Shown here: positions 50,396 through 58,793 of the stretch, in pieces
Layout of the letters: each line of letters starts with the position of its first letter
Numbering within the stretch: position 1 is the first letter of the stretch
NCBI GenBank assembly: GCA_016705245.1
Contig: JADIYM010000016.1
Coordinates: 62,001-126,000 of the forward strand
Direction: 5' to 3'
DNA length: 64,000 nt
From: Blastocatellia bacterium
GTDB taxonomy: Bacteria; Acidobacteriota; Blastocatellia; UBA7656; JADIYM01
Notes under the pieces: model-generated
Databases searched by the model: none
What the model was told of the DNA's origin: nothing
Seen by the model: the letters and a program-made list of their open reading frames with translations, nothing else
Position numbers and translations under genes: made by a program

Positions 50396-51715
50396 ATGCA
50401 CGATCCCCGACCATCACTCCGTTCCCTGGCAGGCCGGGCGCGCGACGCGTCTGCCGCCCTGGCCGAGCGTGTCGGTCGTTTGCCGCCGCTCGTCGTGCCG
50501 TCGATCGTCTTCGTCGTCGCAATCGGGGTGCTCGTTTCGCGACGGCCAGACGCGTTTCTGAACCCGCAGTTCTATGCGGAGGATGGCACGCTCTGGTTCG
50601 CGCGCGCCTACAACCTCGGGCCGTTCACGTCGATGCTCGTGCCGGATGCGGGGTACCTTCAGGTCCTGGCGACTGGTACCGGAGCGATTGCCGTCCTCTT
50701 TCCAGTATCCGTTGCGCCGTTGGTGTTCGCACTCGGGGCGGCGATCATCGAAGTCTCGCCTGCGGTGTTTCTCTCGACCCGGAGGGCTTCGCAACTCATA
50801 CCGAATCTCGCGCCGCGGCTCGCGCTCGCCTTTTTCTATCTCGCCCTGCCAAACGTGTGGACGAACTCTGTCGTCATGACCTATGCGTCATGGCGGCTGG
50901 GCCTGCTGGCGTTCCTGTTGCTCGTAACCCGGCCGAGGAGTCGTTTTGGATCTCTCTTCGATGGTGTCGTCGTCGCGCTCTGCGGTCTCGGCGGCCCGCT
51001 CATCCTTTTCATGCTGCCAGTGGTCATCGTGCACGCCGTTGTCCGGCCGGCGGCGCGCTCCGTGCCGATTCTGACGGCAGCGGCGTTCACGAGCGCGGTG
51101 CAGCTCTGGCACCTGGCCGGCAGTGCGGGCGCGCGCCCGACACTTCCGCTCGGCGCAAGCGTCGAGAACTTCTGCCGGATCTTCGCGAACCAGTACGTCT
51201 ATTCGCTGATGTGGGGACGGAGCGGTTTTTCGGATCGTGTCGCATCGTGGCCCTGGCTCGAAAACCCGGCGGCACTGGCCGTCGTCACCGCCGTCGGCCT
51301 GTGTCTGCTGGGTTTCGCCGCGGTTCGGGGACCATATGCGCTCAGGCTCTTTTTGTTGTTTGCCGGCATCGTGCTCGGTGCGACGCTCGCATCGGCGACC
51401 GTCACCGGACCGACGCAGTGGGAGTCGCTCGGCCATCCCGGAGCCGGCACGCGGTACTTCCTCTACGGCATGTTGGCGATCGTGACCGCGCTCGGATGGC
51501 TTGCTACGTGCAAACCCGCCGCCGCACGCGTCATTGGCGTCTCAACGCTCGGTCTGATTCTCCTGATTGGCGTACGAGCCGACTGGCGTCATCACGCCCT
51601 GCCCGACCACGACTACCGGTCGTTCGCACGCGACTTCGAGAACGCGCCAAGCGGAACGGTTCTCGAAACACCCATCGAACCACCGGGATGGACCGTGATT
51701 CTCGTGAAGCGGTGA
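50396..51715 (+). CDS. Polytopic membrane protein of unknown function
   Basis: A 439-residue protein from ATG 50396; a longer open frame upstream is Arg/Pro-rich and unlikely. Roughly ten hydrophobic helices run from PPLVVPSIVFVVAIGVLVSR to RVIGVSTLGLILLIGVRADW. The loop FLNPQFYAEDGTLWFARAYN after the first helix resembles the acidic first loop of membrane glycosyltransferases and related putative carbohydrate polymer proteins, where Asp/Glu bind a lipid-linked sugar. No soluble catalytic domain is visible. It lies next to a glycolipid synthase gene on the opposite strand, giving only weak support for an envelope role. Confidence 0.7.
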   Translation: MHDPRPSLRSLAGRARDASAALAERVGRLPPLVVPSIVFVVAIGVLVSRRPDAFLNPQFYAEDGTLWFARAYNLGPFTSMLVPDAGYLQVLATGTGAIAVLFPVSVAPLVFALGAAIIEVSPAVFLSTRRASQLIPNLAPRLALAFFYLALPNVWTNSVVMTYASWRLGLLAFLLLVTRPRSRFGSLFDGVVVALCGLGGPLILFMLPVVIVHAVVRPAARSVPILTAAAFTSAVQLWHLAGSAGARPTLPLGASVENFCRIFANQYVYSLMWGRSGFSDRVASWPWLENPAALAVVTAVGLCLLGFAAVRGPYALRLFLLFAGIVLGATLASATVTGPTQWESLGHPGAGTRYFLYGMLAIVTALGWLATCKPAAARVIGVSTLGLILLIGVRADWRHHALPDHDYRSFARDFENAPSGTVLETPIEPPGWTVILVKR

Positions 51716-52011
51716 ACCCCTTGCGCGGCAACGTCAATCGGACTTGTTTACAATTTCTGTTGGTAAATGCACCCGAAACCCCTCCGCAAAGTTGTGCGAT
51801 CGCACCAATCGGCGTAACCTGTCACCAATCCCGGTAGGCATTCAGCATGGATCGTCTGGATCCCTCGCACGTTGCGAGATCTGCCTCCGTTCGGCTTAGG
51901 CGCCCCGCCATTTCGGAAAGGTCGGTCAAAGTCGGCCGTACCGCCGATGCGGTGGTACTCCAGCGGTGCTCGTCGCACCGCCGAACTCACCTCGGTAGAT
52001 CGGAGAACTTC
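51716..52011. other. Upstream region of the radical SAM gene, AT-rich island
   Basis: A stretch at about 51740-51770 (ttgtttacaatttctgttgg) is distinctly AT-rich compared with the surroundings and probably contains the promoter of the next gene. I cannot place -35 and -10 boxes with confidence. No coding sequence is seen. Confidence 0.35.
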
Positions 52012-53577
52012 GTGCGAATCCTGCTTTATAACCCCGACAACGGGATCACCCGCAATTTTCAGCCTCATCTGTGGATGTTCCTCCTTCAGGCGCTCACGCC
52101 GCCCGAACACGAAGTGGTGCTCATCGACGGCAACACAAGCGCGATGACCGAAGACGAGCTTGCGAAGTACGTCGTCGACGAGCGGATTGACCTCGTAGGC
52201 ATCGGAGCGATGACCCGCATGGTCGCCAAGGCCTACCGGATGGCCGACGCCATTCGAAAGACCGGTGTTCCGGTGGTGATGGGCGGGCCCCACGTTACCG
52301 AGATGCCCGACGAAGCACTTGGCCGTGACGGCGGCACGCGCCACTGCGACGCCATCGCGGTCGGCGAAGCGGATCTCACGTGGCCGCAGATCGTTGCCGA
52401 TGTCGAGCGCGGTGAGTTGCGCGAGGTCTACGAGCCCGTCGACGAAATCGGCGTCGAGAAGAAGCCCGACCTTCAGCCATATCCCGCCATTCCGTGGGAA
52501 ACGCTCGACCTGTCGCAGTTCAATCTCGTGCCGAAGTTCGCGCGGCGGATGCTGCGCGATATCGGCGGCGGCTGGGGCTCGTTGAGGCTGATTCCGATCG
52601 AGTCGGGCCGCGGATGTCCTTACGGCTGCGAGTTTTGCACCGTGACCGGTTTCTTCGGCGATTCGATCCGGTTCCGTTCGAACGAGAGCATTGTCGACGA
52701 GCTGCTGCGGCTGAAGAGTCGGGCGCGTCAGGAGAACGGCCAGATCGCGGTCTTCTTCGTCGACGACAACTTCGCGATCAACGTCAAACGGACCAAGTCA
52801 CTCTTGCGCGACATCATCGCGGCCGACGCCCAGTTGCCGTGGGTCGCCCAGGTCAGCGCGAACCTGCTGCGCGACGAAGAGCTCGTCGACCTGATCTCAG
52901 AGGCCGGCGGCAAGTGGATCTTCATCGGGATGGAGTCGATCGATCCGGTCAACCTCGCCGACGTCAGCAAGGGCTTCAACAAGCCTGGCGAATACGCTGG
53001 AGTGCTGGACCGGCTCGCGAAGCGCAACATCTACGCGATCACGTCCTTCATCTTCGGCATGGACAATGACACGCCGGGTGTGGCCGAGCGGACGCTCGAG
53101 CAGGTGCGGTCGTGGCCCCCGGGACTGCCGGTTTTTGGCCAGTTGACGCCGTTCCCGGCGACGCCGCTCTACGAGCGACTCCAGAAGGCAGGCCGATTGA
53201 CGCGGCCGACGCACTGGATGGACTTCGCGCCGTTCCAGATGGCGCACACGCCGCTGAAGATGACGATTCCGCAGGCGCAGATCGAGGTCGACCACGCGTG
53301 GTCTTCGTCCTACAGTCCGGAAGCGACTGCGCGCGCGATCGATGCGATCGCCGACCATCCGCTCGGGTATCGGATCAGCCATCTCATCGCGCGCCTCTGT
53401 TTCCGCGGCATCTACTTTCCGCAGATGAACGCGTGGGCTTGGGCGAAGGTGGTCGGACAGAACCGCCGCGTCATCGGTCGACTCGCGAAGGAATCGTGGG
53501 TCGCGTACCGACGCCATCGCGCGAGCCGCGGTGGAGCGGGGAGAGTGGACAGGATTGCAGGATTTGCAGAGGATTAA
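52012..53577 (+). CDS. B12-binding-domain radical SAM protein
   Basis: A 521-residue protein from GTG 52012 (VRILLYNPDNGITRNFQPHL), preceded by cggag. The N-terminal Rossmann-like part (LIDGNTSAMTEDELAKYVVD, VVMGGPHVTEMPDEALGRDG) fits a cobalamin-binding domain, though I do not see a DxHxxG ligand. The radical SAM core has GRGCPYGCEFCTVTGFFGDS, a C-x3-C-x2-C [4Fe-4S] motif, then FFVDDNFAINVKRTKSLLRD and IFIGMESIDPVNLADVSKGF. The C-terminal third has helix-rich IAVDHAW/ATARAIDAIADHPLGYRI-like segments. The exact reaction is unknown; relatives make methylated or rearranged lipids and hopanoids. The final codons and stop lie inside a family B repeat. Confidence 0.9.
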   Translation: MRILLYNPDNGITRNFQPHLWMFLLQALTPPEHEVVLIDGNTSAMTEDELAKYVVDERIDLVGIGAMTRMVAKAYRMADAIRKTGVPVVMGGPHVTEMPDEALGRDGGTRHCDAIAVGEADLTWPQIVADVERGELREVYEPVDEIGVEKKPDLQPYPAIPWETLDLSQFNLVPKFARRMLRDIGGGWGSLRLIPIESGRGCPYGCEFCTVTGFFGDSIRFRSNESIVDELLRLKSRARQENGQIAVFFVDDNFAINVKRTKSLLRDIIAADAQLPWVAQVSANLLRDEELVDLISEAGGKWIFIGMESIDPVNLADVSKGFNKPGEYAGVLDRLAKRNIYAITSFIFGMDNDTPGVAERTLEQVRSWPPGLPVFGQLTPFPATPLYERLQKAGRLTRPTHWMDFAPFQMAHTPLKMTIPQAQIEVDHAWSSSYSPEATARAIDAIADHPLGYRISHLIARLCFRGIYFPQMNAWAWAKVVGQNRRVIGRLAKESWVAYRRHRASRGGAGRVDRIAGFAED

Positions 53578-53672
53578 CGGGAACAGTAATGGTGTGGGGC
53601 AGCGGACTCGTCCCACACCATCGCCCTTCCTGTAATTCCTTCAATCAAATCTTCGAAATCCTGTCCACTCTC
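53541..53672. repeat. Inverted repeat family B, nested with a second palindrome
   Basis: Outer arms gagagtggacaggatt (53541-53556) and complement (53657-53672) are perfect over 16 bp. An inner perfect palindrome atggtgtggg/cccacaccat occupies 53589-53598 and 53612-53621. The stop codons of two convergent radical SAM genes (53577 and 53671) fall within this element. Confidence 0.85.
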
Positions 53673-54694
53673 AACCCTCACCCTCCAGTCGTACCTGAGA
53701 GTGGCCGATGAGAGGAGCGGCGCTGCGTTTTCGCAGCCGGCTGCGCGCGGCGCCGATCTTGAGCGATGCGCGGAACAGCGTGCCGACCTGGATTCCGATC
53801 GGCAGCCGGTGTTGCGCAATAGCGTGCAGTCCGGCTGACGCGATGCAGCCGCACTGCGAGCAGTCAGGGTCGCCTCCAAACTGGCAAGGAGTGATCTTAG
53901 TTGTGAGGTCGGCGGAAATCGTGGCGGTCGTCTGCGCGAACACGCAGTCTTCGGGTGATCTGGGCGGTTCGACATAGGACTCGATCAGGCTCTCGGCCAT
54001 GTCGAGCTTCGGAAAACGCATGCGCAGCGAGACAAGCTCGGCTGCGACCCGCTTTCGATCCGTCGATGTCAAACGCTCACTCGAGATTTCGCCTCGCTGC
54101 GGCGTGTAGAGGCTCATCCAGACCTTTTCGACTTCGGGACGGGCCGACCAGAACTCCATGAATTCTTCGAGGTAACCGTCGCGGGCGAGCATTTGCCGGG
54201 TGACCGTGCAGTGGACCGTGATCGTGCAGCCTTCGATGTTTCGCAGGATGCGCTCGTAGGTCGCGGGCTTTCGCCGCTCGTCGTGTTCCGGCTGCAGGCC
54301 GTCTATCGAGACAGAGACGCTGATGTGCGGATTCGCCGTCCACTCGGCGGGGATCTTGCGAAAGGCGCTCGTGACGATCTGGCAGTGGATGCCGCGGGCG
54401 GTGAGCTTTGGCAGCAGTTCTTCGAGCTCGAACAGTCTGACCATCGGGTCGCCGCCGACGATCGACAGGTGGAGCGGCTTGTGTTCCTCGACGAGGGCGA
54501 GGACGCCATCGACGAGCTGTTGTCCCTTGAAGTCGCGCACTTCGCGCAGGGTTACGCCAGTGCCGAGGTGCTCGTCGTTGTAGGCGTAGCAGCCCGGACG
54601 AGAGCGGGCACTCGCGTGTGATCTCGATTGAAAGCGAGGGCGCTCGGCCCGACAAAATGCGCCCCCAGGCGCGCACGACGTCTCTGGTCTTCAC
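53671..54694 (-). pseudogene. Radical SAM/SPASM-type protein, frameshifted within the [4Fe-4S] motif
   Basis: Starts at GTG 54694 (VKTRDVVRAWGRILSGRAPS) behind cggcgggagtattc. The text reaches SIEITRECPLSS, then the frame breaks near 54597 and resumes as GCYAYNDEHLGTGVTLREVR, DFKGQQLVDGVLALVEEHKP, LHLSIVGGDPMVRLFELEEL and SVSIDGLQPEHDERRK. Restoring two bases (gt) gives CPLSCPGCYAY, the normal C-x3-C-x2-C motif; as written the second Cys is gone. The C-terminal Cys cluster (DCVFAQ ... PCQFGGDPDCSQCGCIASAG) suits an auxiliary iron-sulfur or SPASM-like site. Either a pseudogene or an assembly error at exactly the cluster motif. The family resembles sporulation-killing-factor or lipid-modifying radical SAM enzymes; substrate unknown. 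Confidence 0.8.
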
Positions 54695-55091
54695 GAATAC
54701 TCCCGCCGAAAGTCGCCGGAACGGTTGGTGAATCCGTGTCCTGGCGCCGTGCGCTGCGGACGGACCGTCTCGGCGGATGATTGCCCGACTGGCGGGCGAA
54801 AACTGACAGCGTTGGCACCTTGCGCCGCTGCGCCGTCAGCAATTCAAAACGGGAGCCAGATGTCCCCTGAAACGCGTGAATGCTACCACAGGCTCCGGGC
54901 GGACAGCCTTGCTGAAGGCAAAGAGAGCAACGCGGATCTGTTGGGGCGTGCGAAACGACACGAATCTGACGAATCCGGGCTGCACCTTCACTTCCTGACC
55001 TCTTACGGGTGGTCTTACATCCTTTTACAGTCTCTCGAGGCGTTGCCGCGTAAGAGCATCGGTCCAGAACTGTCGCCCGGAGCCGACTCAT
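54695..55091. other. 397-bp gap with no recognisable gene
   Basis: Divergent starts lie on both sides, so promoters for both the radical SAM gene and the beta-propeller gene must be here. No repeat element is obvious, and the open frames crossing it are not protein-like. I cannot place promoters. Confidence 0.4.
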
Positions 55092-56594
55092 ATGCATCAG
55101 CCGCCTCTTCTGCGCTGCCTCTTCGCGACGATCGTCGTCCTTGCGGTGACGCCGCCATGCGCCCGGACCGCAAACGGCCAGACCGCGACCGTCGACCGTG
55201 ATCCCATCGAGGGACGCTGGCTTGGCAAGGTCGGATTTCCGGAGGACCGTGTAGATATCGGGATCGAGTTCAAGCGCGACGAGAAGGGAGAGGTCGTCGC
55301 GTACCTCTATCAGCCGGTGGTCAATTTCTACGGCCTGAAGCTCGGCGCCGTGAAGCTCCAGGACGGACACTACGTTGCGTCCGACTTCCCGTTCGACCTC
55401 ATCCTGTCCGGCGAGCGGCTCGAGGGAACCTACTTCCCGCTCAAGGCGCCCATCTCGCTCGGACGGACCGAGACGCTGCCGGCGGAAGTGGCCGTACCGG
55501 ACCTGCCGGCGGGACCCGGCCCGAGTTGGCAGGTGAAGCTCGGCGGCGCCATCTACGCTCCGGCGGCGATTCGGGGAGGAGTTGTCTATGTCGGAACGAC
55601 GGGCGGCATGTTCTACGCCGTAGATCGTCGCGACGGCGCTTTCGTCTGGAGCTTCGCGGCCGGGCGAGCGGTCCTCGGCGGCGCGCTCGTTACCGAGGAG
55701 CACGTCTACTTCGCTTGCGACAACGGGTACCTCTTCAAGCTGGATCGGGCGACCGGAAAGGAGGTGTGGCGGTACGACCTCGGTGACGCCCGCATCGGCC
55801 GGGTTCTCGAGCATCAGGTCGTCACCAACTCAGGCGATTTCGACTTCGACCACGCGGCGCCGCAACCAGTTCTGCTCGATGGAGTGCTTTTCGTCGGTTC
55901 CGGCGACGGCCGCATGCACGGCGTCAACGCCGAGAGTGGAAAGCCGGTGTGGACGTTCGAGGCCAAGGGGAAGATACGGACCGATGCCGTGATCGTCGGA
56001 GACCGCGTAGTGTTTGGGACGCTGGACGGCATCGTGTACGCCGTGACGCGCGACGTCGGCCGTGAGGTCTGGAAGAAGGAGACTCGAGCCGCGATCACGG
56101 CCTCACCCGCCCTGGTTGACGGTCGGATCATCGTCGGCAATCGCGGCGGACTGCTGGCGGCACTCGATGCGGCGACGGGTGCGACCCTGTGGCGAATGCT
56201 CTTTTGGGGATCGGCGGTTGAGTCCACGGCTGCGCCGCTCGAGGGCAGCCTGTTCTCGATCGGCTCGTCCGATATGCGGCGCGTGAGCGTCATCGATGCG
56301 AAGGACGGGCGAGTCGTGTGGCGGACGGACGTCTTCGGCTGGGCGTGGCCAAGGCCGGCCGTCGCGGGGAACCGGATCTACTGCTCGGTGCTCGCTCCGA
56401 GCCCTTACGAGATCCGCCATTACGGGTCGCTCGTGGCGCTCGACCGCGAGACTGGACGCGTCGTGTGGCGGTGGGCGATGCCGGTGTGGCCGGGATCGTT
56501 CCTGAACGGATTCGCGGCGGCGCCAGTTGTCGACGGCGACTCGGTCGTCGTCGGAGGGCTGGATGGGACGCTGTATGCGTTCCGTGCGGGATGA
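55092..56594 (+). CDS. Secreted PQQ-binding-like beta-propeller protein
   Basis: A 500-residue protein from ATG 55092 with a signal peptide (LFATIVVLAVTPPCARTANG). An N-terminal domain of about 100 residues (RWLGKVGFPEDRVDIGIEFK) precedes a seven- to eight-bladed propeller built from PQQ-like units: GGVVYVGTTGGMFYAVDRRD, HVYFACDNGYLFKLDRATGK, VLFVGSGDGRMHGVNAESGK, RVVFGTLDGIVYAVTRD and DSVVVGGLDGTLYAFRAG. Each ends in the W-x-F/R strand (WSFAAG, WTFEAK, WRYDLG). The catalytic Asp/Glu-Ca pair of quinoprotein dehydrogenases is not evident, so it may bind or assemble other proteins (BamB-like role) rather than oxidise alcohols. No partner gene in the window. Confidence 0.85.
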   Translation: MHQPPLLRCLFATIVVLAVTPPCARTANGQTATVDRDPIEGRWLGKVGFPEDRVDIGIEFKRDEKGEVVAYLYQPVVNFYGLKLGAVKLQDGHYVASDFPFDLILSGERLEGTYFPLKAPISLGRTETLPAEVAVPDLPAGPGPSWQVKLGGAIYAPAAIRGGVVYVGTTGGMFYAVDRRDGAFVWSFAAGRAVLGGALVTEEHVYFACDNGYLFKLDRATGKEVWRYDLGDARIGRVLEHQVVTNSGDFDFDHAAPQPVLLDGVLFVGSGDGRMHGVNAESGKPVWTFEAKGKIRTDAVIVGDRVVFGTLDGIVYAVTRDVGREVWKKETRAAITASPALVDGRIIVGNRGGLLAALDAATGATLWRMLFWGSAVESTAAPLEGSLFSIGSSDMRRVSVIDAKDGRVVWRTDVFGWAWPRPAVAGNRIYCSVLAPSPYEIRHYGSLVALDRETGRVVWRWAMPVWPGSFLNGFAAAPVVDGDSVVVGGLDGTLYAFRAG

Positions 56595-56605
56595 AGGGCA
56601 TGGCG

Positions 56606-56697
56606 GTCTCTGTGACTCCGTGTCTCCGTGTCTCTGTGTGCGAAGCTCTGAAGACGCTGCGCACACAGAGACCCAGAGACACAGAGACACGGAGACC
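56606..56697. repeat. Intergenic inverted repeat, family A copy 8
   Basis: Arms from 56606 (gtctctgtgactccgtgtct) and from 56659 (gcgcacacagagacccagag) form a hairpin directly downstream of the beta-propeller stop. Confidence 0.82.
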
Positions 56698-56749
56698 GCG
56701 TTGCTCTCTGTCTTCAAGCATTCCTTATGCTGCCATCAATTTAATTGTG

Positions 56750-56778
56750 TTGACGCATCCGGGGTCGGAGTCTATCTT
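56750..56778 (+). promoter_or_regulatory. Predicted sigma70-type promoter of the cysteine leader/cobA transcript
   Basis: TTGACG (56750-56755), a 17-base spacer, and TATCTT (56773-56778) give a near-consensus promoter. The AT-rich stretch just before it (ccatcaatttaattgtgttg) could be an UP element in this GC-rich genome. The predicted start near 56785 is about 20 bases before the ATG of the cysteine-rich leader frame. Confidence 0.6.
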
Positions 56779-56806
56779 CGCCTCCACGACGCGGGTCGAA
56801 AACGAA

Positions 56807-56887
56807 ATGAAACAGATGTGTCCCACCCCGATGTGTTGTTGCGCGATGCGCTCGATGGAGCGCCCGCCGCGGGGGGCATGCGTGTAG
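56807..56887 (+). CDS. Cysteine-rich leader peptide, candidate attenuation ORF
   Basis: A 26-residue frame: MKQMCPTPMCCCAMRSMERP followed by PRGACV. It has five Cys, including three in a row encoded tgt tgt tgc, in a genome where Cys is rare. It lies 22 bases after the -10 to start distance expected for the promoter at 56750 and 133 bp before cobA, the first gene of a sulfur/siroheme operon with cysH. Ribosome stalling on Cys codons when cysteinyl-tRNA is low could change RNA folding downstream. Mycobacterial polycysteine leader ORFs work this way. I see no strong Shine-Dalgarno, so a near-leaderless or weak initiation is implied. Confidence 0.55.
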   Translation: MKQMCPTPMCCCAMRSMERPPRGACV

Positions 56888-56916
56888 GGTCGTCAGCGAA
56901 CGACCGATGAAGCACC

Positions 56917-56953
56917 GAACACCCACTCCGGCGGACCGCCGGGGTGGGTGTTC
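56917..56953 (+). promoter_or_regulatory. GC-rich hairpin in the cobA leader, possible attenuator
   Basis: gaacacccactccggcgg pairs with ccgccggggtgggtgttc around a short loop with one wobble position, a stem of about 17 bp. A smaller stem, ggtcgt/acgacc, lies just upstream at 56889-56905 (loop cagcga). No T run follows, so it may be a ribosome-blocking or Rho-dependent element rather than an intrinsic terminator. Its position, 30 bases after the leader stop, suits an attenuation switch. Confidence 0.55.
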
Positions 56954-57019
56954 TGACGTTCCGAACAACGTCGCGCCTGTACCCGGCAGCCGAAAAGCGA
57001 ACCACGGGAGCAGGATGGA

Positions 57020-57880
57020 ATGCGACACGAAAAAGGACACGTCTGGTTGATTGGAGCGGGTCCCGGAGATCCGGGGCTGCTGACGCTTGCGGCGGCGCGC
57101 GCGCTCGAACGCGCGGACGTAGTTGTCCACGACGACCTCGTCAGCACCGAGGTGCTGGCGCTTGCGCGGCCCGGCGTCGAATACGTGCCGGTCGGAAAGC
57201 GCGCGGGCATGCCGTCGACGAGACAATCGGACATCACGGAACTGCTCGTCGGGCGCGCGCTGGCGGGTGAGCGCGTCGCGCGCCTGAAGGGTGGCGACCC
57301 GTTCGTCTTCGGCCGCGGCGCCGAAGAGGCCGCAGCGCTGACGGCAGCCGGCATCCGGTGGGAAGTCATCCCCGGCGTGTCGTCGGGAATCGCCGGGCCA
57401 GCGTACGCCGGCATCCCGCTCACGCACCGGGACCTCTCGTCGAGCGTGCTGTTCGTCACCGCGCACGAAGCGAACGGCCGGCGACGCGCGCCGATCGACT
57501 GGAGCGCCGTCGCCATCGCTGCCGAGACAATTGTCGTCTTCATGGGAGCGAGACGTCTGCGCGAGGTTGCTCGCGCGCTCATCGCCGGCGGCCGCGATGC
57601 CGAGACGCCGGTGGCCGTGATTCGCTGGGCGACGACGCCCGACCAGGAGACCTACACGGGAACTCTCGATGACTTCGCCGCAGGTTCGGCCGAGGACCGC
57701 GCAGCGCTGCGAATCGATCCCCCTGCAATCGCCGTCGTCGGAGACGTCGTGCGATTGCGACAAGAAATGCAGTGGTTCACAGACGTCGAATGGACCTTCG
57801 GACCACTGCGGACCACCGGCGCGTTCGCCTCGGGAGCCACGACCCGACCGAGCGAGCCGGTGCGTCCCGATCTGCGGTGA
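57020..57880 (+). CDS. cobA: Uroporphyrinogen-III C-methyltransferase (SUMT)
   Basis: A 286-residue enzyme from ATG 57020, with ggagcaggatgg as ribosome binding site. GHVWLIGAGPGDPGLLTLAA is the SAM-binding start, DVVVHDDLVSTEVL the second motif, GERVARLKGGDPFVFGRGAE the uroporphyrinogen-binding loop, and VIPGVSSGIAGPAYAGIPLT and THRDLSSSVLFVTAHE follow. It makes precorrin-2, precursor of siroheme and B12. The next genes are cysH and, after a small divergent unit, a sulfite reductase, which uses siroheme. So here it most likely serves siroheme synthesis. No ferrochelatase/dehydrogenase domain is fused. Symbol by family. Confidence 0.93.
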   Translation: MRHEKGHVWLIGAGPGDPGLLTLAAARALERADVVVHDDLVSTEVLALARPGVEYVPVGKRAGMPSTRQSDITELLVGRALAGERVARLKGGDPFVFGRGAEEAAALTAAGIRWEVIPGVSSGIAGPAYAGIPLTHRDLSSSVLFVTAHEANGRRRAPIDWSAVAIAAETIVVFMGARRLREVARALIAGGRDAETPVAVIRWATTPDQETYTGTLDDFAAGSAEDRAALRIDPPAIAVVGDVVRLRQEMQWFTDVEWTFGPLRTTGAFASGATTRPSEPVRPDLR

Positions 57881-57912
57881 ATGACGTGAATCGTTAGCAA
57901 GGAGAGTGACCC

Positions 57913-58654
57913 GTGAGTACGAGTGCGACACGCGAATTCAATTCGGACGAAGCGCCGGGCGCCGGACGGATGCTCGGCGCCGAGCTGGTGGCGGCGGCCT
58001 GAGAGGCTCGAGGTGCCCATCCTTCCGAGGTTATCTCGTGGGCGTTCGCCCGATTCGGCGGCCGCGTTGCAATCGCCACGGGCTTCGGCGCCAAAGGGGA
58101 TGGCGCTCGTCGACATCGCGGCTCGTGTGCTGGTGCGGCCGCGGATCTTCTTCATCGACACGGGGTTCCTTTTCGACGAGACGTACGAGCTGCGGCGGCG
58201 GATCGAAGAGCGATACGGCGTCGAGATCGAGGCCGTCGATCCGTCGATGACGCCTGAGACACAGGCCGACGCGTTCGGCGACCGGCTGTGGTCGATCGAT
58301 CCGGATCTCTGCTGCCGCATTCGGAAAGTCGATCCGCTGCGGGAACGGCTGTCGGGGCTATCCGCGTGGGTGACGGCGATCCGGAGGGACCAGACGGCGT
58401 TTCGCGCGACGGCGCGTGCGGTGGAGTGGGACCTGCGGTGGGGGCTCGTGAAGGTGAACCCGCTGGCGTCGTGGACGCGGACGGAGATCTGGGAACACAT
58501 CCTGGATCATCGGGTTCCGTACAACCCGCTCCACGACCGGGGATACCCGAGCATCGGTTGCACGCATTGCACGCGGGCGGTCGGGGACGGCGAGGACGAG
58601 CGAGCGGGGCGGTGGGCGGGACGGGCGAAGACCGAGTGCGGGTTGCACGGGTAG
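57913..58654 (+). pseudogene. cysH: APS/PAPS reductase with in-frame stop and frameshift
   Basis: GTG 57913 follows aaggagag, and the start VSTSATREFNSDEAPGAGRM is normal for a cysH start. An in-frame TGA lies at 58000, after ELVAAA; the same frame continues EVISWAFARFGGRVAIATGF. Near 58097, in a run of four G's, the frame shifts by one and the true C-terminal part follows: GMALVDIAARV, RPRIFFIDTGFLFDETYELR. The paired cysteines LCCRIRK and GCTHC bind a [4Fe-4S] cluster as in APS reductases, and KTECGLHG has the catalytic Cys. Two independent lesions, one in a homopolymer, suggest either decay or assembly errors. A start at 57923 would express only a truncated, mis-framed N-terminus. Confidence 0.85.
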
Positions 58655-58700
58655 GGGAGGCGCGAGTCGTGACGATCGATCCATCATTTCGTCTTGGGGC

Positions 58701-58777
58701 TTCCTTTGCGCCTTTGCGCCTTTGCGTGAACTTCTTCCGCGAAGAAGACTCGCGCAAAGGCGCAAAGGCGCAAAGGA
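58701..58777. repeat. Intergenic inverted repeat, family A copy 9
   Basis: Arms ttcctttgcgcctttgcgcc (58701 on) and gcgcaaaggcgcaaaggcgc (58750 on) fold between convergent cysH and the XRE gene. Confidence 0.83.
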
Positions 58778-58793
58778 CGAAGAGCCTCGCTCC

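Noticed and set aside
56888..57019. Cobalamin or SAM riboswitch upstream of cobA
   Set aside because: I could not find the B12-box or SAM-I core pattern. The simpler reading is leader peptide plus hairpin.
58000..58002. TGA in cysH as selenocysteine or recoded codon
   Set aside because: Genes elsewhere in the window use TGA as a normal stop, there is no sign of a SECIS element, and the position is not a conserved Cys or catalytic site in this family.
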